Source of the DNA: Chlorocebus sabaeus
Lineage: Eukaryota > Chordata > Mammalia > Primates > Cercopithecidae
NCBI RefSeq assembly: GCF_047675955.1
Contig: NC_132913.1
Span: 74,767,236 to 74,831,235, forward strand
DNA: 64,000 bases
Direction of reading: 5' to 3'
Made by a program: the position numbers and the translations under genes. Position 1 is the first letter of the stretch; every line of letters begins with the position of its first letter. The notes under the pieces are model-generated. The model was given only the letters and a program-made list of their open reading frames with translations, had not been told where the DNA came from and did no database searches. This document shows, piece after piece, positions 13,901 through 25,591 of this stretch.

Positions 13901-15511
13901 TAGTAAACTCATAAAAATTTAATCAAATTATACAAGAGAATTATGGGTTTGGGGCTGGCAATTAAACAAAAATTAAGGAAGTTTGGAGAGTTTCTCATTA
14001 TAAAATATGATTGTAATATAATACCTCCTAAGAAAATAATCTGAATTAAAAATAATGTTGTTTTAATTTTTGTTACTAAGCCATCGCATTGGGTTAGTAA
14101 ATGTGTTGTTTCCACTTTCTCCCCCATTTATATAATGGCGAAAGTCACATTCTAAAAACACTCTTCCCATTTCCACACATGTGTCAGGGAACTCAGTACA
14201 ATTAAAGATTGAAAAGAGAGAGAAATCAGCCATGATACCTTTAAAGAATCACAAATCTAAGAATTAATTTAAATCTTCATTATGTTGAGGAATTTGTGGA
14301 AAAATTGAGTTGTAAATTACTGAGGAGTTACTCAGGATGTTTGTAGCCTACTATTAATGTGCCAGATATGAGTGATTAAGTACAGGATGCTTCCAATGCA
14401 AGACATCTTGGAAAGTATAATTTCATTTAGGTAAGAAAATGTATAACTTAAAAATTATATCTATCAATGTCATTTAAAATTTGACATCCAACTTTCTCCA
14501 GCAACAAATTTGTGCTATATCTATACAAAGAATTTGTTAAGCAGACACTAGTTTCTTAAATTGTTCAGGACAGTCTGTACCATCGGAATGAGCATTAACA
14601 GATGTTTTATCTCAACATTTCAGTAAGTTCCATCCTGGAAATTCTTTTTTAATAAGTACTTTAATTTCTTCATTTAATCATCTAATATACATATTCAGGA
14701 AAGCTGTCACATTTCTTTATCCACAGATATCTTGGTATCACACCCTCCTCCAAAAGCTTGCAGAGGGGAACCAGTCAAGTTGAAGTATTCTCTTAAAGAT
14801 TTCAAAATTAAGAATTGTTTTAACAATCTACATTTCCTAAACTCTAGGTCTTTTCTTTGTAGCCGACACCATGATCCACATAAAGAGGAAACAGTTCAGG
14901 GTTAGCAGAAAACAGATTTAAACACATCTGGCAACAATGAACAACAAAAATTAGTTCAGTAGTTACAGATATATGTGTAAATAAAGGTGAAAGGCAAATA
15001 AAAGCAAATGTAATAAATGCAAAGTAATTACTTTTCAAAACTCTGCATTGTGTTCAACAACAGAGTAAGTGAGACTCCGAGACCCATTAAGTAGCTATTC
15101 TTTCACCTCTTTCTTAGAGCTGATAACATAGAAAGTTTAAAGACCCTTCCTGGGGGAAAAATGTTTTCCATCTGTCAAGATTCAAGCTTAGCTAATAGTA
15201 GAGCTAATTTTAAAAGGCATTGTTCTCTGATTAAGGTATTTGTTCAGAAATATGTCTTTTAATCCATTTAGATTTTTAATACTTGCTAAATTTATTTTCT
15301 AGAATACCATGGTAAACAATATTATCTAGTATTATTAGATTTTGTATTAACTTTGGGGTAATAGGCTGTATTTTCTCTAGCATGTGAAATAAATGAGAAT
15401 ATGTTTCACCATTATTTCAATGCTATCTACTAAATTCTATAATAGAAACATTGCCAAACTATATGAGAATACTACTTAGAATAAATATATTTATTTTGAA
15501 TGTGCACTTAC
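10926..15511. other. CALCRL intron 1, proximal part
   Basis: AT-rich intron that ends on the minus strand at the exon 1 donor (15511-15510). Apart from the short Alu fragment at 11644-11698, no repeat, RNA gene or coding exon was recognised. The minus-strand frames at 13909-14127 and 14844-15038 lack any family signature. Confidence 0.5.
11644..11698 (-). repeat. Severely 5'-truncated Alu (about 50 bp) with target duplication
   Basis: T-run followed by gagatggagtctcactctg and tctcccaggctggagtgc, i.e. only the last 50 or so bases of an antisense Alu plus its tail. catattaac is repeated exactly at 11635-11643 and 11699-11707, which supports a genuine retroposition of a truncated copy rather than erosion of a full one. 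Confidence 0.8.
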
Positions 15512-15726
15512 CCAGTCCAGCTCTTAAGGAAATTCTTTGTGAAATATTCTTAGGATGAAACTTTACTTTCTGAGATTCCGCAGAAGAGATTTACCCACAG
15601 GCAAGGTGGGAAAGAGTGAAAGCTTTGCAATGTGATCCTGCAATCAGGATGAGATTCAGTTAGCAGAGCTTGATGGTCCTAAAGCAGGAGGTGACACTCT
15701 GCTGGAGAGAGAGAGGTTGTTCTGAG
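15512..15726 (-). other. CALCRL: CALCRL exon 1 (non-coding 5' UTR)
   Basis: Read on the minus strand, this block starts near GAACAACCTCTCTCTC, passes GGACCATCAAGCTCTGC and GCAAAGCTTTCACTC, and ends CTTAAGAGCTGGACTGG followed by GTAAGTGC. I recognise this as the beginning of the human CALCRL mRNA from memory, with a few base differences. The donor is a perfect GTAAGT on 15511-15506. There is no open frame of note, as expected for a 5' UTR exon. The 5' edge (about 15722-15726) is set from the remembered cDNA start and may be off by tens of bases. An alternative reading as an unrelated endothelial transcript seems unlikely given gene order next to TFPI. Confidence 0.75.
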
Positions 15727-15960
15727 TAGATTGTAAGTGTTGTCAGATTGTAAGTGATCAGCAGCAGAAGGGAAACATCAGAGCTTCCTGTTACATCACT
15801 CTGACCCCGCCTGCAGTTAGTGTTAGGTTACTTTCTTTCTCAAATAGCATACCCCAGGAAAGCAGCACTCCTTTCTTATTGTGAGACAAGAGCAAGAAGC
15901 AGCCTGAACAGGGAGAGATCATAGGCTGTGTAATGCATTGTTACCAGTAAAAAGCTGGCT
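15727..15960 (-). promoter_or_regulatory. CALCRL: Probable CALCRL core promoter
   Basis: Immediately upstream of exon 1. No TATA box near -30. On the minus strand there is a GGCGGGG Sp1-type box (15805-15811), an AGGAAG ETS-type core (15784-15789) and a TGATGTAAC CRE-like motif between them. A 12-bp direct repeat AGATTGTAAGTG (plus strand) occurs at 15728-15739 and 15745-15756. GC content is higher than in surrounding DNA, but this is not a CpG island. ETS control fits an endothelial gene; that link is inference from motif alone. Confidence 0.6.
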
Positions 15961-17523
15961 GGCTTTCACCTTGACTGAGTTCTGTTAGAACTTGCCAAAC
16001 AAGCTACTTGTGATTTGAAGGAAATCTGAATATAGTATTCTGCTCAAAGAATCAAAGAGTTAGGCGTCTGTGTGTGTGTGTGTGCGTGTGTGTGTGTGTG
16101 TGTATGTGTTGAATTATAGCTTACAAAGTATCCAGGAAAAAAAAAATCTAACAAATCTGTGTTCATAGCACAACACAGAAAAAAAATTAACTGCATTCAT
16201 CATAATTGGTTTTGTGATTCGGCTCTTATTAATTTGGAGCTCTGCTAATTGGGTGCTATTCCTCCATCAGTTCCTAAGTGCAGTTCCTAATCAGTTACTC
16301 AGATCAAGAAACTTCATCCTGCAGTATTTAAATCTTTTATTTTTTCCTTTACCCTCTTCATAACATAAGAACATGAGTGTATGTGTTATAAATTCAACTT
16401 GTGTATGTGTGTGTATAGAGTGTTTCTTTTATAATATATAATATATCAGTATTATATTAGTCAAAATAGCCTTTTGAATAATTCATAATTTTAAAATTAC
16501 TGCACACATTTACAAATATTTGGTATAATTATGTTATTTATAATATAAAAATAATTTATACCACAATATTTGTAAATCAATACAATCTTAAAGAAAATGT
16601 AGATATGTTATAAACATAATATTATAAAATAATATAAATACAAAGCATACTTTATTTCTTAGACAAAATTTCATCTCAAAGCATAATTTTTCCTGAATAT
16701 GTTTAATACATCATTGGATATGATCAGGGGAAAATGTTGTAAATTTGAAATGCTTTTGTCATTTTTATAATTTGGTAAATGTATGATATGAAACAATAAT
16801 TATAACCCCTGTAACATAAACAGCCCTAAAAGTCACTTAATTTATCAGGGCATACATTTTCTCATCTATAAACTAGAAGAGATAGCTTTTAGCTCTAAAG
16901 CTTTGAATTGACAGATTTCATAACATTTAGAAATAGATAAGATATGGTGAGGATCATTCAATTCTTAGTAAATTGTTAGTGTAATTCCAGGATAAAATGA
17001 GGTGCCCATACACCTTGTAGGCAAACCAAGGAGGTAAAGGCAAAATAGATTCAGGAATATCATGTTTTTAAAGCAGGGTACTCACGTTCATATTTTTATT
17101 GTCTGAATTAGTGGAAGAAAATCTGTATACGCTCTTTGAGTTTAAGACAAGTAAGATCAATATTGATAAAAAATTACAGACATATAAAAATAAGATATAC
17201 CTTAATCTCTGTAATTATGGTTAATAGAAAAGACTTGTAAGATCTTGAGTTACACTGGTGAACTGGTTCTGATACTGTCTGGTGTGATCTTGACAAAGCT
17301 TTTTAGGCTTGGTGTTCCCATCTTGAAATTCAGCGCAAAACAAATACTAGATTTAATATGAAAGTAATAATGGGTCATGTCTTCTCATCTTCCCTGCTAA
17401 GTATAATATATGAATCCTATAAAGATATTAATATATAGTTTTTGAATTTAATTAAATCATTGAAAACTAAAACTTTTCCCAATATGTTTATAAAAGCATT
17501 AATATTTTTGTCCTTCCAAAGAT
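15961..17523. other. Intergenic, upstream of CALCRL
   Basis: AT-rich DNA carrying a (TG)n run at 16069-16109, a further tgtgtatgtg stretch near 16397-16416 and TA-rich sequence at 16430-16640. No coding or named repeat seen beyond these. Confidence 0.45.
16069..16109. repeat. (TG)n microsatellite
   Basis: TG dinucleotides with single interruptions (tgcg, tatg). It lies about 350 bp upstream of the inferred CALCRL start site, so it is capable of Z-DNA near the promoter. Confidence 0.9.
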
Positions 17524-17570
17524 TCCTTCCTTCCTTCCTCCCTCTTTCTTTCTCTCTCTCTTTCTTTCTC

Positions 17571-17624
<54 letters not shown>

Positions 17625-17675
17625 TTCCTTCCTTCCTTCCTTCCTTCCTTCCTTCCTTCCTTCCTTCCTTCCTTC

Positions 17676-17738
<63 letters not shown>

Positions 17739-17815
17739 TCCTTCCTTCCTTCCTTCCTTCCTTCCTTCCTTCCTTCCTTCCTTCCTTCTTTCTTCTCTTT
17801 CTTCTCTTTCTTTAT
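17524..17815. repeat. (TTTC)n/(TTCC)n compound microsatellite
   Basis: About 290 bp of pure pyrimidine on the plus strand, alternating TTTC blocks with two TTCC blocks: 17621-17676 (14 units) and 17738-17785 (12 units). It continues directly into the T-rich end of an antisense Alu and so probably grew from the Alu poly(A) tail. The long open frames on both strands here (for example 17442-18122) are read-through of the 4-bp repeat and the Alu, not genes. Confidence 0.95.
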
Positions 17816-18091
17816 TGATGGAGTTTTTGCTCTTGTTGCACAGGCTGGATGCAATCTCAGCTCACTGCAACCTCCACTTCCAGGGTTCAAGCAATTCTCC
17901 TGCCTCAGCCTCCCGAGTAGCTGGGATTACAGGCGCCCGCCACCACACCCAGCTAACTTTTTGTATTTTTTTGTAGAGACAGGGTTTCACCATGTTGGCC
18001 AGACTGGTCTCAAACTCCTGACCTCAGGTGATTCACCCACCTTAGCCTCCCAAAGTGCTGGGATTACAGACGTGAGTCACTGCATCCGGCT
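17816..18091 (-). repeat. AluS-type element, antisense
   Basis: Full-length antisense Alu: gatggagtttttgctcttg at the 3' end, through gggattacaggcgcccgcc and caccatgttggcc, to tgcatccggc at the 5' end. Its tail has been replaced by the tetranucleotide tract. Confidence 0.9.
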
Positions 18092-21000
18092 AGATTCATT
18101 GATTTCATTTGCCCAATACTAGTAAGGTCTACTGAAGGAAAAAAATTCATATTTTGAGCTTATAAGACCTTAATCCAATGCTCTTTCTCTTCTACTCTAT
18201 ATCAAGTGCTATACTTTATGGGGTGTCTTAACGGAAGTTGTATTATTTATATTTAAGTTGATGGACATATGGGCCCATGGTTGTAGTCCATGAAGACTCC
18301 TTGATAAATTTAATTAATATCATCTCTAATTATTATTTAGACCTAACAGGAAAACTGCATCCTAGTAATCCTTAAGAGCTGCCATTTTATAAACTTCAGA
18401 AAAAATAAATGGTACAAGGACTTCCAGGAAAGCATTCAGGGTATTCTAAGTTATGAAGGAGCAAGTGATAAGATAGATCATAAAAACTTTTCTAATACCT
18501 ACTGAAACATGAAGGCAAATGTTTGGAAAATTGTAGCAGAACTGAAAGAAAACATTTCAATAATCAATGAAGCCATTGTGAGCCAACACGGCATTATATG
18601 GATTTATGTATTATAATCTTTTTTCAGAAGACATTAAAACCACTTGCAATAATTTAATTAGTACTGACCAATTTGTATTTTGAGTTAGGTAATGTGCTAA
18701 CTGTGTTTTAGTGAGATAAGTAAAAATAGAATATTCCCTGCTATCTAGTACTTTAATGAACAGATTGACTAGCACCTGAGAAGTCAAGGGCCAAATTCTT
18801 TGAAATTAGCAACTGATGCTGCTAACATAGAGTCTAGATGTAATGATCCAGAGCACTGCAATAAGGTTTTCTGTAGAAGTGAGGAATGGTGTATAAGTGT
18901 AGAAATATATACGTATAATGATGGACAGTCACACATTTTCATTGTAGAATCCTACATGCAGTATTTGTGCTTTTATTTGTGCTCACACGCACCATTTTCT
19001 TCCAATAGGGAGTGCTGGTTACCATGTGAAATGCACGTTGACTCAAAATTAGGAGGAGGCTAACTCCAAGTTTCTGGGCTACTGTTTATATTGAATACGT
19101 TAGGTAAACCGGTCCAAAATGTGGTTTGGCAAATTTAGTTTTCTACTGACTGAGCTGACCACTTATTTTGAATTTGTATGGATACTGCCTTGGAGCATAG
19201 TTCTGCCACAAGAACAAACAAAATAAAACAGAGCACTTTTACAGGAAATATATTAAGGACAGACTTTCCCTAGTGAGACTGCAAGAATAAGTCAAAAGAA
19301 AGACTTTTTAAATAATTATTATGAAGTTTTAAAAGTTATTTTTTTATGTTAATAATTCTGTGTTCTTGTCTGAAAGTAATTACTTATACTTGGTGATAAT
19401 TTATGCAGTCAGCAATATTATATATAACTTGCCTTATGATAAATGCACCAATAATTTGAGGAGAAACACATAAACTTTACATCAGAAGCCTATGTGTTTA
19501 CAAGCTTTGCATTAAAAAACTACTTCTAGCAAGGAAATAAGTTGACCCGACCTTTTATTATTTTACCTAGCAGTTGCTGTTAGCATTTTTCAAGCTGCTT
19601 TTCAAAACAAAAATAAATTGCATTTAGTAAAAGAATCTGGATACAATGTCTGGGACATGAGAGTGAATATGCTATTATCTATTACTAAAACCAAAGGGCT
19701 GTTTTTCACTTTAATTGTGCACATAGCTATCATTTTAAAGAAGATTACAATATTCTTTTAAAAATAGGTACTATGAATAAGAATTTGGAAGATGCAGAAA
19801 ACTACGTTTGAAATGAACAGTATATATATCATGTCAGATATGCAGAAATGTATACCAGGTTAATATACAAATAAATAAAACTATTTTATAGCCTATATGT
19901 AGAGTTTCTTTTAGTATTTAATAATGTTATTTTCTCAAGAAAGCCAAGTAACATAAAAAATAATTGGTGAAACATTTGCCTATTTTAAAAATTCTTATAC
20001 CCTGATGGATTTAGATCTTCCGGGGAACTTAGTATTTTCTTACAGATATTTAAGAGTGTTGGAGGGGTGGCTATTGCTAGAATAAAGTGCTAGTACTGGC
20101 TAGTGAGTTATGTCATGGACTAATTCAATGGATTTTTAAATACAACAAAATTATAAATGCTTACTTTAAATGGGAGTATATAATGAACTTTCTGAGGGGA
20201 AATTCCTTCAATAGGGTAATCATATGTCCTCATTTTCTGGGGCAGTCCCAATTCATAATTTTGGGCTCAAAAGTGCTCTGGTTTGAATTAAAAAATATTA
20301 TATGGTATACGGTGAACCTAGCCATACTTATCAATAGAGCAATGACAAGTAGCACATAAATACTAAGATTGTGTGAGTAATTTACTTGGGAAACCCAAAT
20401 CTTCTTTCCCAGAAGAGTTTAAAATAGTTCTTACTATTTCTAGGATAGTTTTAGTTGACATCAAAAAAGATGCCCTTTTTAATTCTGGATATGCATTTCA
20501 CATGGATTTATTCCTAAATGCCTCTTATTTGCTAAATATCAATCTTGACTGTGAAAATAAAAGGTTTATTTATATTTGTATTCAGGTATTTTGACTTAAG
20601 TAGTATTTTATTAAATGACCAATCCCTATATTTTACATAAATAATTTAATCATTAAGTTCTAAAGATGCCAAATAGTATTCATATCTTTTCAGTATTAAC
20701 AAACTATTTTCTTCAGCGATCATCATATTTATATGATGTTTTTATAAAAACATTAACAACTTATATTTTGTTTATTTTCTTTAAAAGCTTATTCGTATTT
20801 AATATCAGTCAATAATGTACAGTGAGACTTTAAATATTAACGACTCTGGAACTGTATGTAATGCATATATTGAAATATATGATGGATTTGCCTAGGAACC
20901 CTTAACACCTTTGCGAAAGTGTCACATCTTTCTTTTTATAGTTTTGCGGAATCTATAGTGTCATCCTGCCATCTAGTGTTAGACATTCTCAAATTACAAA

Positions 21001-21479
21001 AAGTTCTGTGACCAGAATAAAAATGAAATTCTATTGCTTTTTCTCTAATGAAAAAAATCTCAACAACTAGGGAAGATTTCTAAGAAAATATCCTAATGTA
21101 CTTGATAAATATAGTTACAAGGGGCAGGTACTTAACGTAGACTATACAAATTAAAGCCCATATAGTTGATGGAGAATATGTATTTCATCAAATTTTAAGT
21201 GCAGAGGAAAACAATGATGTAATAGGTATTAAATCACAATGTAATTTTAAAATTATAAAATAAGATGTCATACCTTCTTTCGTCTTTCTATGTAGTTATC
21301 ACTCCATCTGTTTTCATGATTCAAAGTTAGAGATGGCTAGGCCAAAGAAGACTAACTCCTACATATCTGATCAAGAATACAAATCAAATCACTGAAAACT
21401 AACAACACAGTGATAAATGTCTCTCACGTCTGATAAACAAGGCTCTCGCTATGTTAAAGCATGGAAAGCATTTGTTCTA
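18092..21479. other. Intergenic, no recognised element
   Basis: AT-rich. Short frames at 18800-19063, 20087-20359 and 20373-20594 have no conserved motif, no Kozak-strength start and no flanking splice pattern. I see nothing that identifies a gene or repeat. Confidence 0.45.
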
Positions 21480-22109
21480 CCATTATCTGTTGGAAACAAA
21501 ATCAATCATTAATTCACTATAATCCTGCTCTGGCTTAATGACTCCCACCCTGCTAACATTGCCATAGCCAGTACCAACTTGCATTTGCCACCTGGGGGCA
21601 TGAGAACTGGCCCACCTAGTATGATGTAGCCCCTGCCAACACCAATGCATACTATTCTGAAGCCTAAGGGTTGTCTCACTACTGCTACTGCCATTGCCCA
21701 TGCCACACATGATTCCCAGGAGACTAAAAGTCCACCTACTTGCCTTGCCCAATATTATCTCTGCCAGTACCTGAGCAAGTTGCTTGAAAGCCCCCAAATT
21801 AGCCTGTTTGCATCTGCTAACATTGATGTCCATGTATGCTAACCAGAGACCCAAGGACAGGAACACTTGGCCCACCACTGCATCCACGGGGTCCTGAGGA
21901 CTGGCCCAAGTAGAGTCCCTGTTCACAGCAAAATCTCACCACAGCCTGCAATAACAACTGCAGCCTAAGCCACTGAGGAAATCACAAGCATCACTGATGT
22001 TATTTGTAGCTGAAGATATTACACAGAGACTACATTCTCAAAATCAGAGCTAAAGTGTCCTATCCAACCAATACCATAGATGTGTCTTCAAGAAAAAGTC
22101 TTCCCCTCC
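21480..22109 (+). repeat. Likely L1M 5' UTR-like block joined to an L1 3' end
   Basis: Locally GC-richer stretch with tandem-like phrases (gaactggcccacct, gaggactggcccaag, ctgctactgccattgccc) that recall the repetitive 5' UTR of old L1M elements. It runs without an obvious gap into ORF2 3' sequence, so most of the L1 body would be deleted. The 147-residue minus-strand frame at 21483-21926 is a by-product. Alternative: an LTR I do not recognise. Confidence 0.4.
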
Positions 22110-23615
22110 GAAAGCCAGTTCAATGGACAAAAATAGAGAACCCAGAAATATATTTACATATTAAACCACCATCTGGTTTTCAACCAAGGCACCAAGCACC
22201 TACATTGGGAGTGGACAACCAATTCAGTAAATAGTGCCAGTATCCAGAAAACTGGATAACCATATGCAGAAGAATGAAACTAGACCCCTATCTCACATCA
22301 TATACAAAAGTCAACTCAAAATGGATTAGAGACCAAAATATAAGTCTCAAAACTGTAAAACTACTAGGAAAAAATATAGGAGACACATTGATCTAGTTAA
22401 AGATTTTATGTCTAAGAAGGCACAGGCAATAAAACAAAAATAAACAAATGAACTACGCTAAATAAAAAAAAAACTTCTGTATAGCAAATGAAACAATCAA
22501 CAGAACAAAGAAATAACCTGTTGAATGGGAGAAAATATTTGCTACCTTTTCATCTGACAAGGGAATAAAAAAACAACTCAATAGCAAAAATAATAATTCA
22601 ATTAACAAGTAGACAAAGAACTTGTTGGCAAGTAGGCAAATGAATAGACATTTTTCAATAGATGACATACAAATAGTCAACAGATATATTTTTTAAATTC
22701 TTATTATCACTAATCATCAGGGAAATGAAAATCAAAACCACAATGGGATATCATCTTACTCCAGTTAGAATGGTAACTATGAAAAAGACAAAACACAATA
22801 GATGTCGGTGAGAATGTGGAGGAGAAAAAAGCTTATATATTGTTGGTGGGAATGTAAATTAGCATAGCCATGAGAAAAAACAATATGGACATTTATCAAA
22901 AAACTTAAAAACAGAACTACCATATGATCCAGCAATCCCACAGTATTCACAGGAAAGGAAATTAGTATATCAAAGAGATACCTGCACCCTATGTTTATTG
23001 CAGCACAATTCATAATAGCCAAGATATTTAATCATCGTAAGTGTCCACCAATGGGTGACTAGATAAAGAAAGTTTGTTTCACCTACACAATGGAATACTA
23101 CTTGGCCATAAAAACAATGAAATCTTGTCACTTGTAGCAACATGAATGGAACTGGAAATCATTATGTTAAGTAAAATAAGCCAGGGATAAAAAGTCAAAT
23201 ATTACCTGTTCTCTCTCATATGTGAAAGGTTAAAAATTTGATTTTCTGGTGATAGAGACTAGAATGATAGTTACCAGAATCTGGGAAGGGTAGGTGGGGG
23301 ATTAAAAAAAAAAAAAAAAGGGTTGGGTAAGGATTACAAACGTACACTTAAATAGAAGGAATAGGTTCCAGTGTTCAAGGGCAAAGTAGAGTGACAAGAG
23401 TTAAGAACAATGTGTCGTATCTTTTTAAATGGCTAGAAGAGAGGACTTGAAATGTTCCCAACATAGGAAAATGGTAACTACTCAGGTGGTAGATACTTTA
23501 AATACCCTGACTTGATTGTTACACATTCTGTGCATGTAACAGAAGACCACATGTACCCTATAAAATGTGGGACTATTATACATCAATATTTTAACTATGT
23601 GGGAGAGGCATCAAA
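22110..23615 (+). repeat. L1MA/L1MB-type 3' end, sense
   Basis: Decayed ORF2 C-terminal region (caaaatggattagagacc, gatccagcaatcccac, tggaatactacttggcc blocks) followed by an L1M 3' UTR (tggctagaagagagg, gtgcatgtaacagaagacc, tacatcaat). Frames are broken throughout and no open reading frame of the element survives. There is an internal A-run near 23306-23321. Confidence 0.85.
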
Positions 23616-24097
23616 ACAGAGTCTACTAAGAGGCTGTTGCAGGTAGACAAAACTTGCTCAAGTGCTATACTTGGATTGCTCCTGGAGCTTGGAGACCAGT
23701 GAGCAAGAAGAGAGACACAAGTGCGTACATGAGGACACAGAATGTAGGGCCATGTTGATTGGGGTAAAAAATTCGTATTTTACTCCATGTGCGAGGGGTC
23801 ATATAATACAAAGCATGTTTTAGGAACATGCTGGTGGGTCTGGATGAGGTTTGGGTAAGGAGAAAAATAGAAAAACTTTTTTTAGAAATTTTTTATGACT
23901 TTCTACAAAGTATTACTTGAAGTTAATATCCTCAGTTTTAATCATAGTCCCTTATATATGATACTCTTAAAATTCATTTCTCATGGCATTTTTAGATTCA
24001 GAAAATAAAAATGCTACAATTAAAATACTCTCTTTTTTGGATTAATTGTAAGGAAGCATAAAAATGAATTTGATTTTGGATTATGTCAACTATTCTA
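23616..24097. other. Intergenic, no recognised element
   Basis: Unassigned AT-rich DNA between the L1 end and the Tigger transposon. Confidence 0.4.
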
Positions 24098-25591
24098 CAG
24101 TCATATGTCACTAAATAATCAGGACACATTTTGAGAAACGGGTTGTTAGGGGAATTCATCATTGTGTGAACCTCATAGTGTGTACTTACACAAACCTAGA
24201 TGGTATAGCCTACTACACACCTAGGCTATATGGGGTAACCTATAGCCTGTTTCTAGGTTTCTAGGCTGTAGCCAGGTTTCTAGGCTACAAACCTGTGCAG
24301 CATGTTGCTGTACTGAATACTGAATACTGTATAGGGCACTTATCACAAATGAAGCTTGCGGGACTAGAAGCTGCTCTGAGTGAGTGGAGAGTGAATGTGA
24401 AGGCCTAGGACATTGCTCCATACTACTGTAGACTTTATGAAACAGTGTTCTCTCAGGCAACAATAAATTGGTAAAATATATATATATATTTTTTTTGAAA
24501 CAATAAGCTAACCTTAGTTTATTGTATGTCTTTTACTCAATGTACTTTTTAATTTATAAAAAATTGAATTTGATTTTAAAAGTTTTAATTTAAATTTTTT
24601 GAACTCTTTTGTAATAACACTTAGCTTAACACAACTTAGCAAAACACAAACTTAGCAAAACACAAACACGTACAGCTACACAAAATATTTTTTCTCCATA
24701 AGCTTTTTTCTGTTTTTAAAATTTATTTGTTTTTACTTTTTAAAGTTTTTGTTAAGAATGGAGACACTAACACATGCGTTAGCCTAGGCCTACACAGGGT
24801 CAGGATCATCAGTATCACTTTCTTCTGTCTCCACATCCTGTCCTACTGGAAGGTCTTCAGGGGCAATAATATACATGGAGCTGTCATCTCTGATGATACA
24901 CAATTCCTTCTTCCGAACTGTCCTTCTTCTGAACAGCCTGAGGATTTTTTACCCTTAACTTATTTTTTAATAAGTAGAAGGAAGACACTCTAAAATAATA
25001 ATAAGCTGGGATTTAGTGACTTACCCCTATAATCCTAGCACTTTGGAAGACTGAGGCAGGAGGATTGCTTGAGGCCTGGAGTTCGAGGCGATAGTGGGGC
25101 TCTGCCTCTACAAAAAAATTTTTTAAAATTGATGGTGCACATCTGTAGTCCCAGCTACTCGGAAGGCTGAAGTGGGAGGATTGCTTGATTCCAAGAGTTC
25201 GAGGTTGCCATGAGTCATGATTGTACCACTGCACTACAGCCTGGGAAACAGAGCAAGATTCTGTCTCAAAAAAACTCCAAATTGAATAAATAAAATTGAA
25301 ATACAGTAACAGTAAAATGTATAGTATAGTAAATATATAACCCGTAATTTAATTTTATTACCATTATCATGTATTGTGTACTGCACAAAATTGTGTGTAC
25401 TATTCCTTTATGCGACTGGCAGCACAGTAGGTTTAATCAGCTTCACCACAAACACAGGAGTAATCTGTCATGCTATGACATTACAACAGCTAGGAAATCA
25501 TTAGGGGACAGGAATTTTTTAGTTCCATTATAAACTTATGGGCCCACTGTCATATGTGTGCTTCATCATTGACTGAAATGCAACTCATGAC
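24098..25591. mobile_element. Tigger-type DNA transposon remnant, split by AluJ
   Basis: The left end cagtcatatgtcactaaata after a TA, and the right end attgactgaaatgcaactc, are diverged complementary termini. Between them are the ctagatggtatagcctac and caaacctgtgcagcatg blocks, which I associate with TcMar-Tigger elements (Golem/Tigger3-like). A piece near 24770-24960 looks like antisense transposase C-terminal coding sequence. The transposase is broken by stops and is not functional. An AluJ interrupts it at 25003-25276. Family name is from memory and is the least certain part. Confidence 0.65.
25003..25276 (+). repeat. AluJ element inside the Tigger remnant
   Basis: Sense Alu with AluJ-type features (gaggcaggaggattgcttg and gaggcctggagttcgagg; right arm ttccaagagttcgaggttg). 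Heavily substituted, in keeping with its age. It interrupts the DNA transposon, giving a nested insertion order. Confidence 0.85.

Larger units (their letters stand above)
1..15726 (-). other. CALCRL: CALCRL gene, 5' end: exon 1 and part of intron 1
   Basis: CALCRL encodes the calcitonin receptor-like receptor, a class B GPCR of endothelium that pairs with RAMP1 for CGRP or RAMP2/3 for adrenomedullin at the plasma membrane. None of its coding sequence is visible here. The call rests on a non-coding first exon whose sequence matches the human CALCRL 5' UTR as I remember it, a perfect GTAAGT donor after it, and the known primate gene order, where CALCRL lies just downstream of TFPI on the same strand. 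I looked for the second 5' UTR exon and the signal-peptide exon and did not find them, so everything from 1 to 15511 is read as intron 1. Seen: exon and donor. Inferred: extent of the intron. Confidence 0.72.

Noticed and set aside
15728..15756. GTAAGT-like splice donors on the plus strand
   Set aside because: They belong to the 12-bp direct repeat above CALCRL exon 1; no plus-strand exon is visible upstream of them.
17417..18122. Long open frames on both strands (157 and 226 codons)
   Set aside because: They are translation of the tetranucleotide tract continuing into an antisense Alu; low-complexity repeat artefacts.
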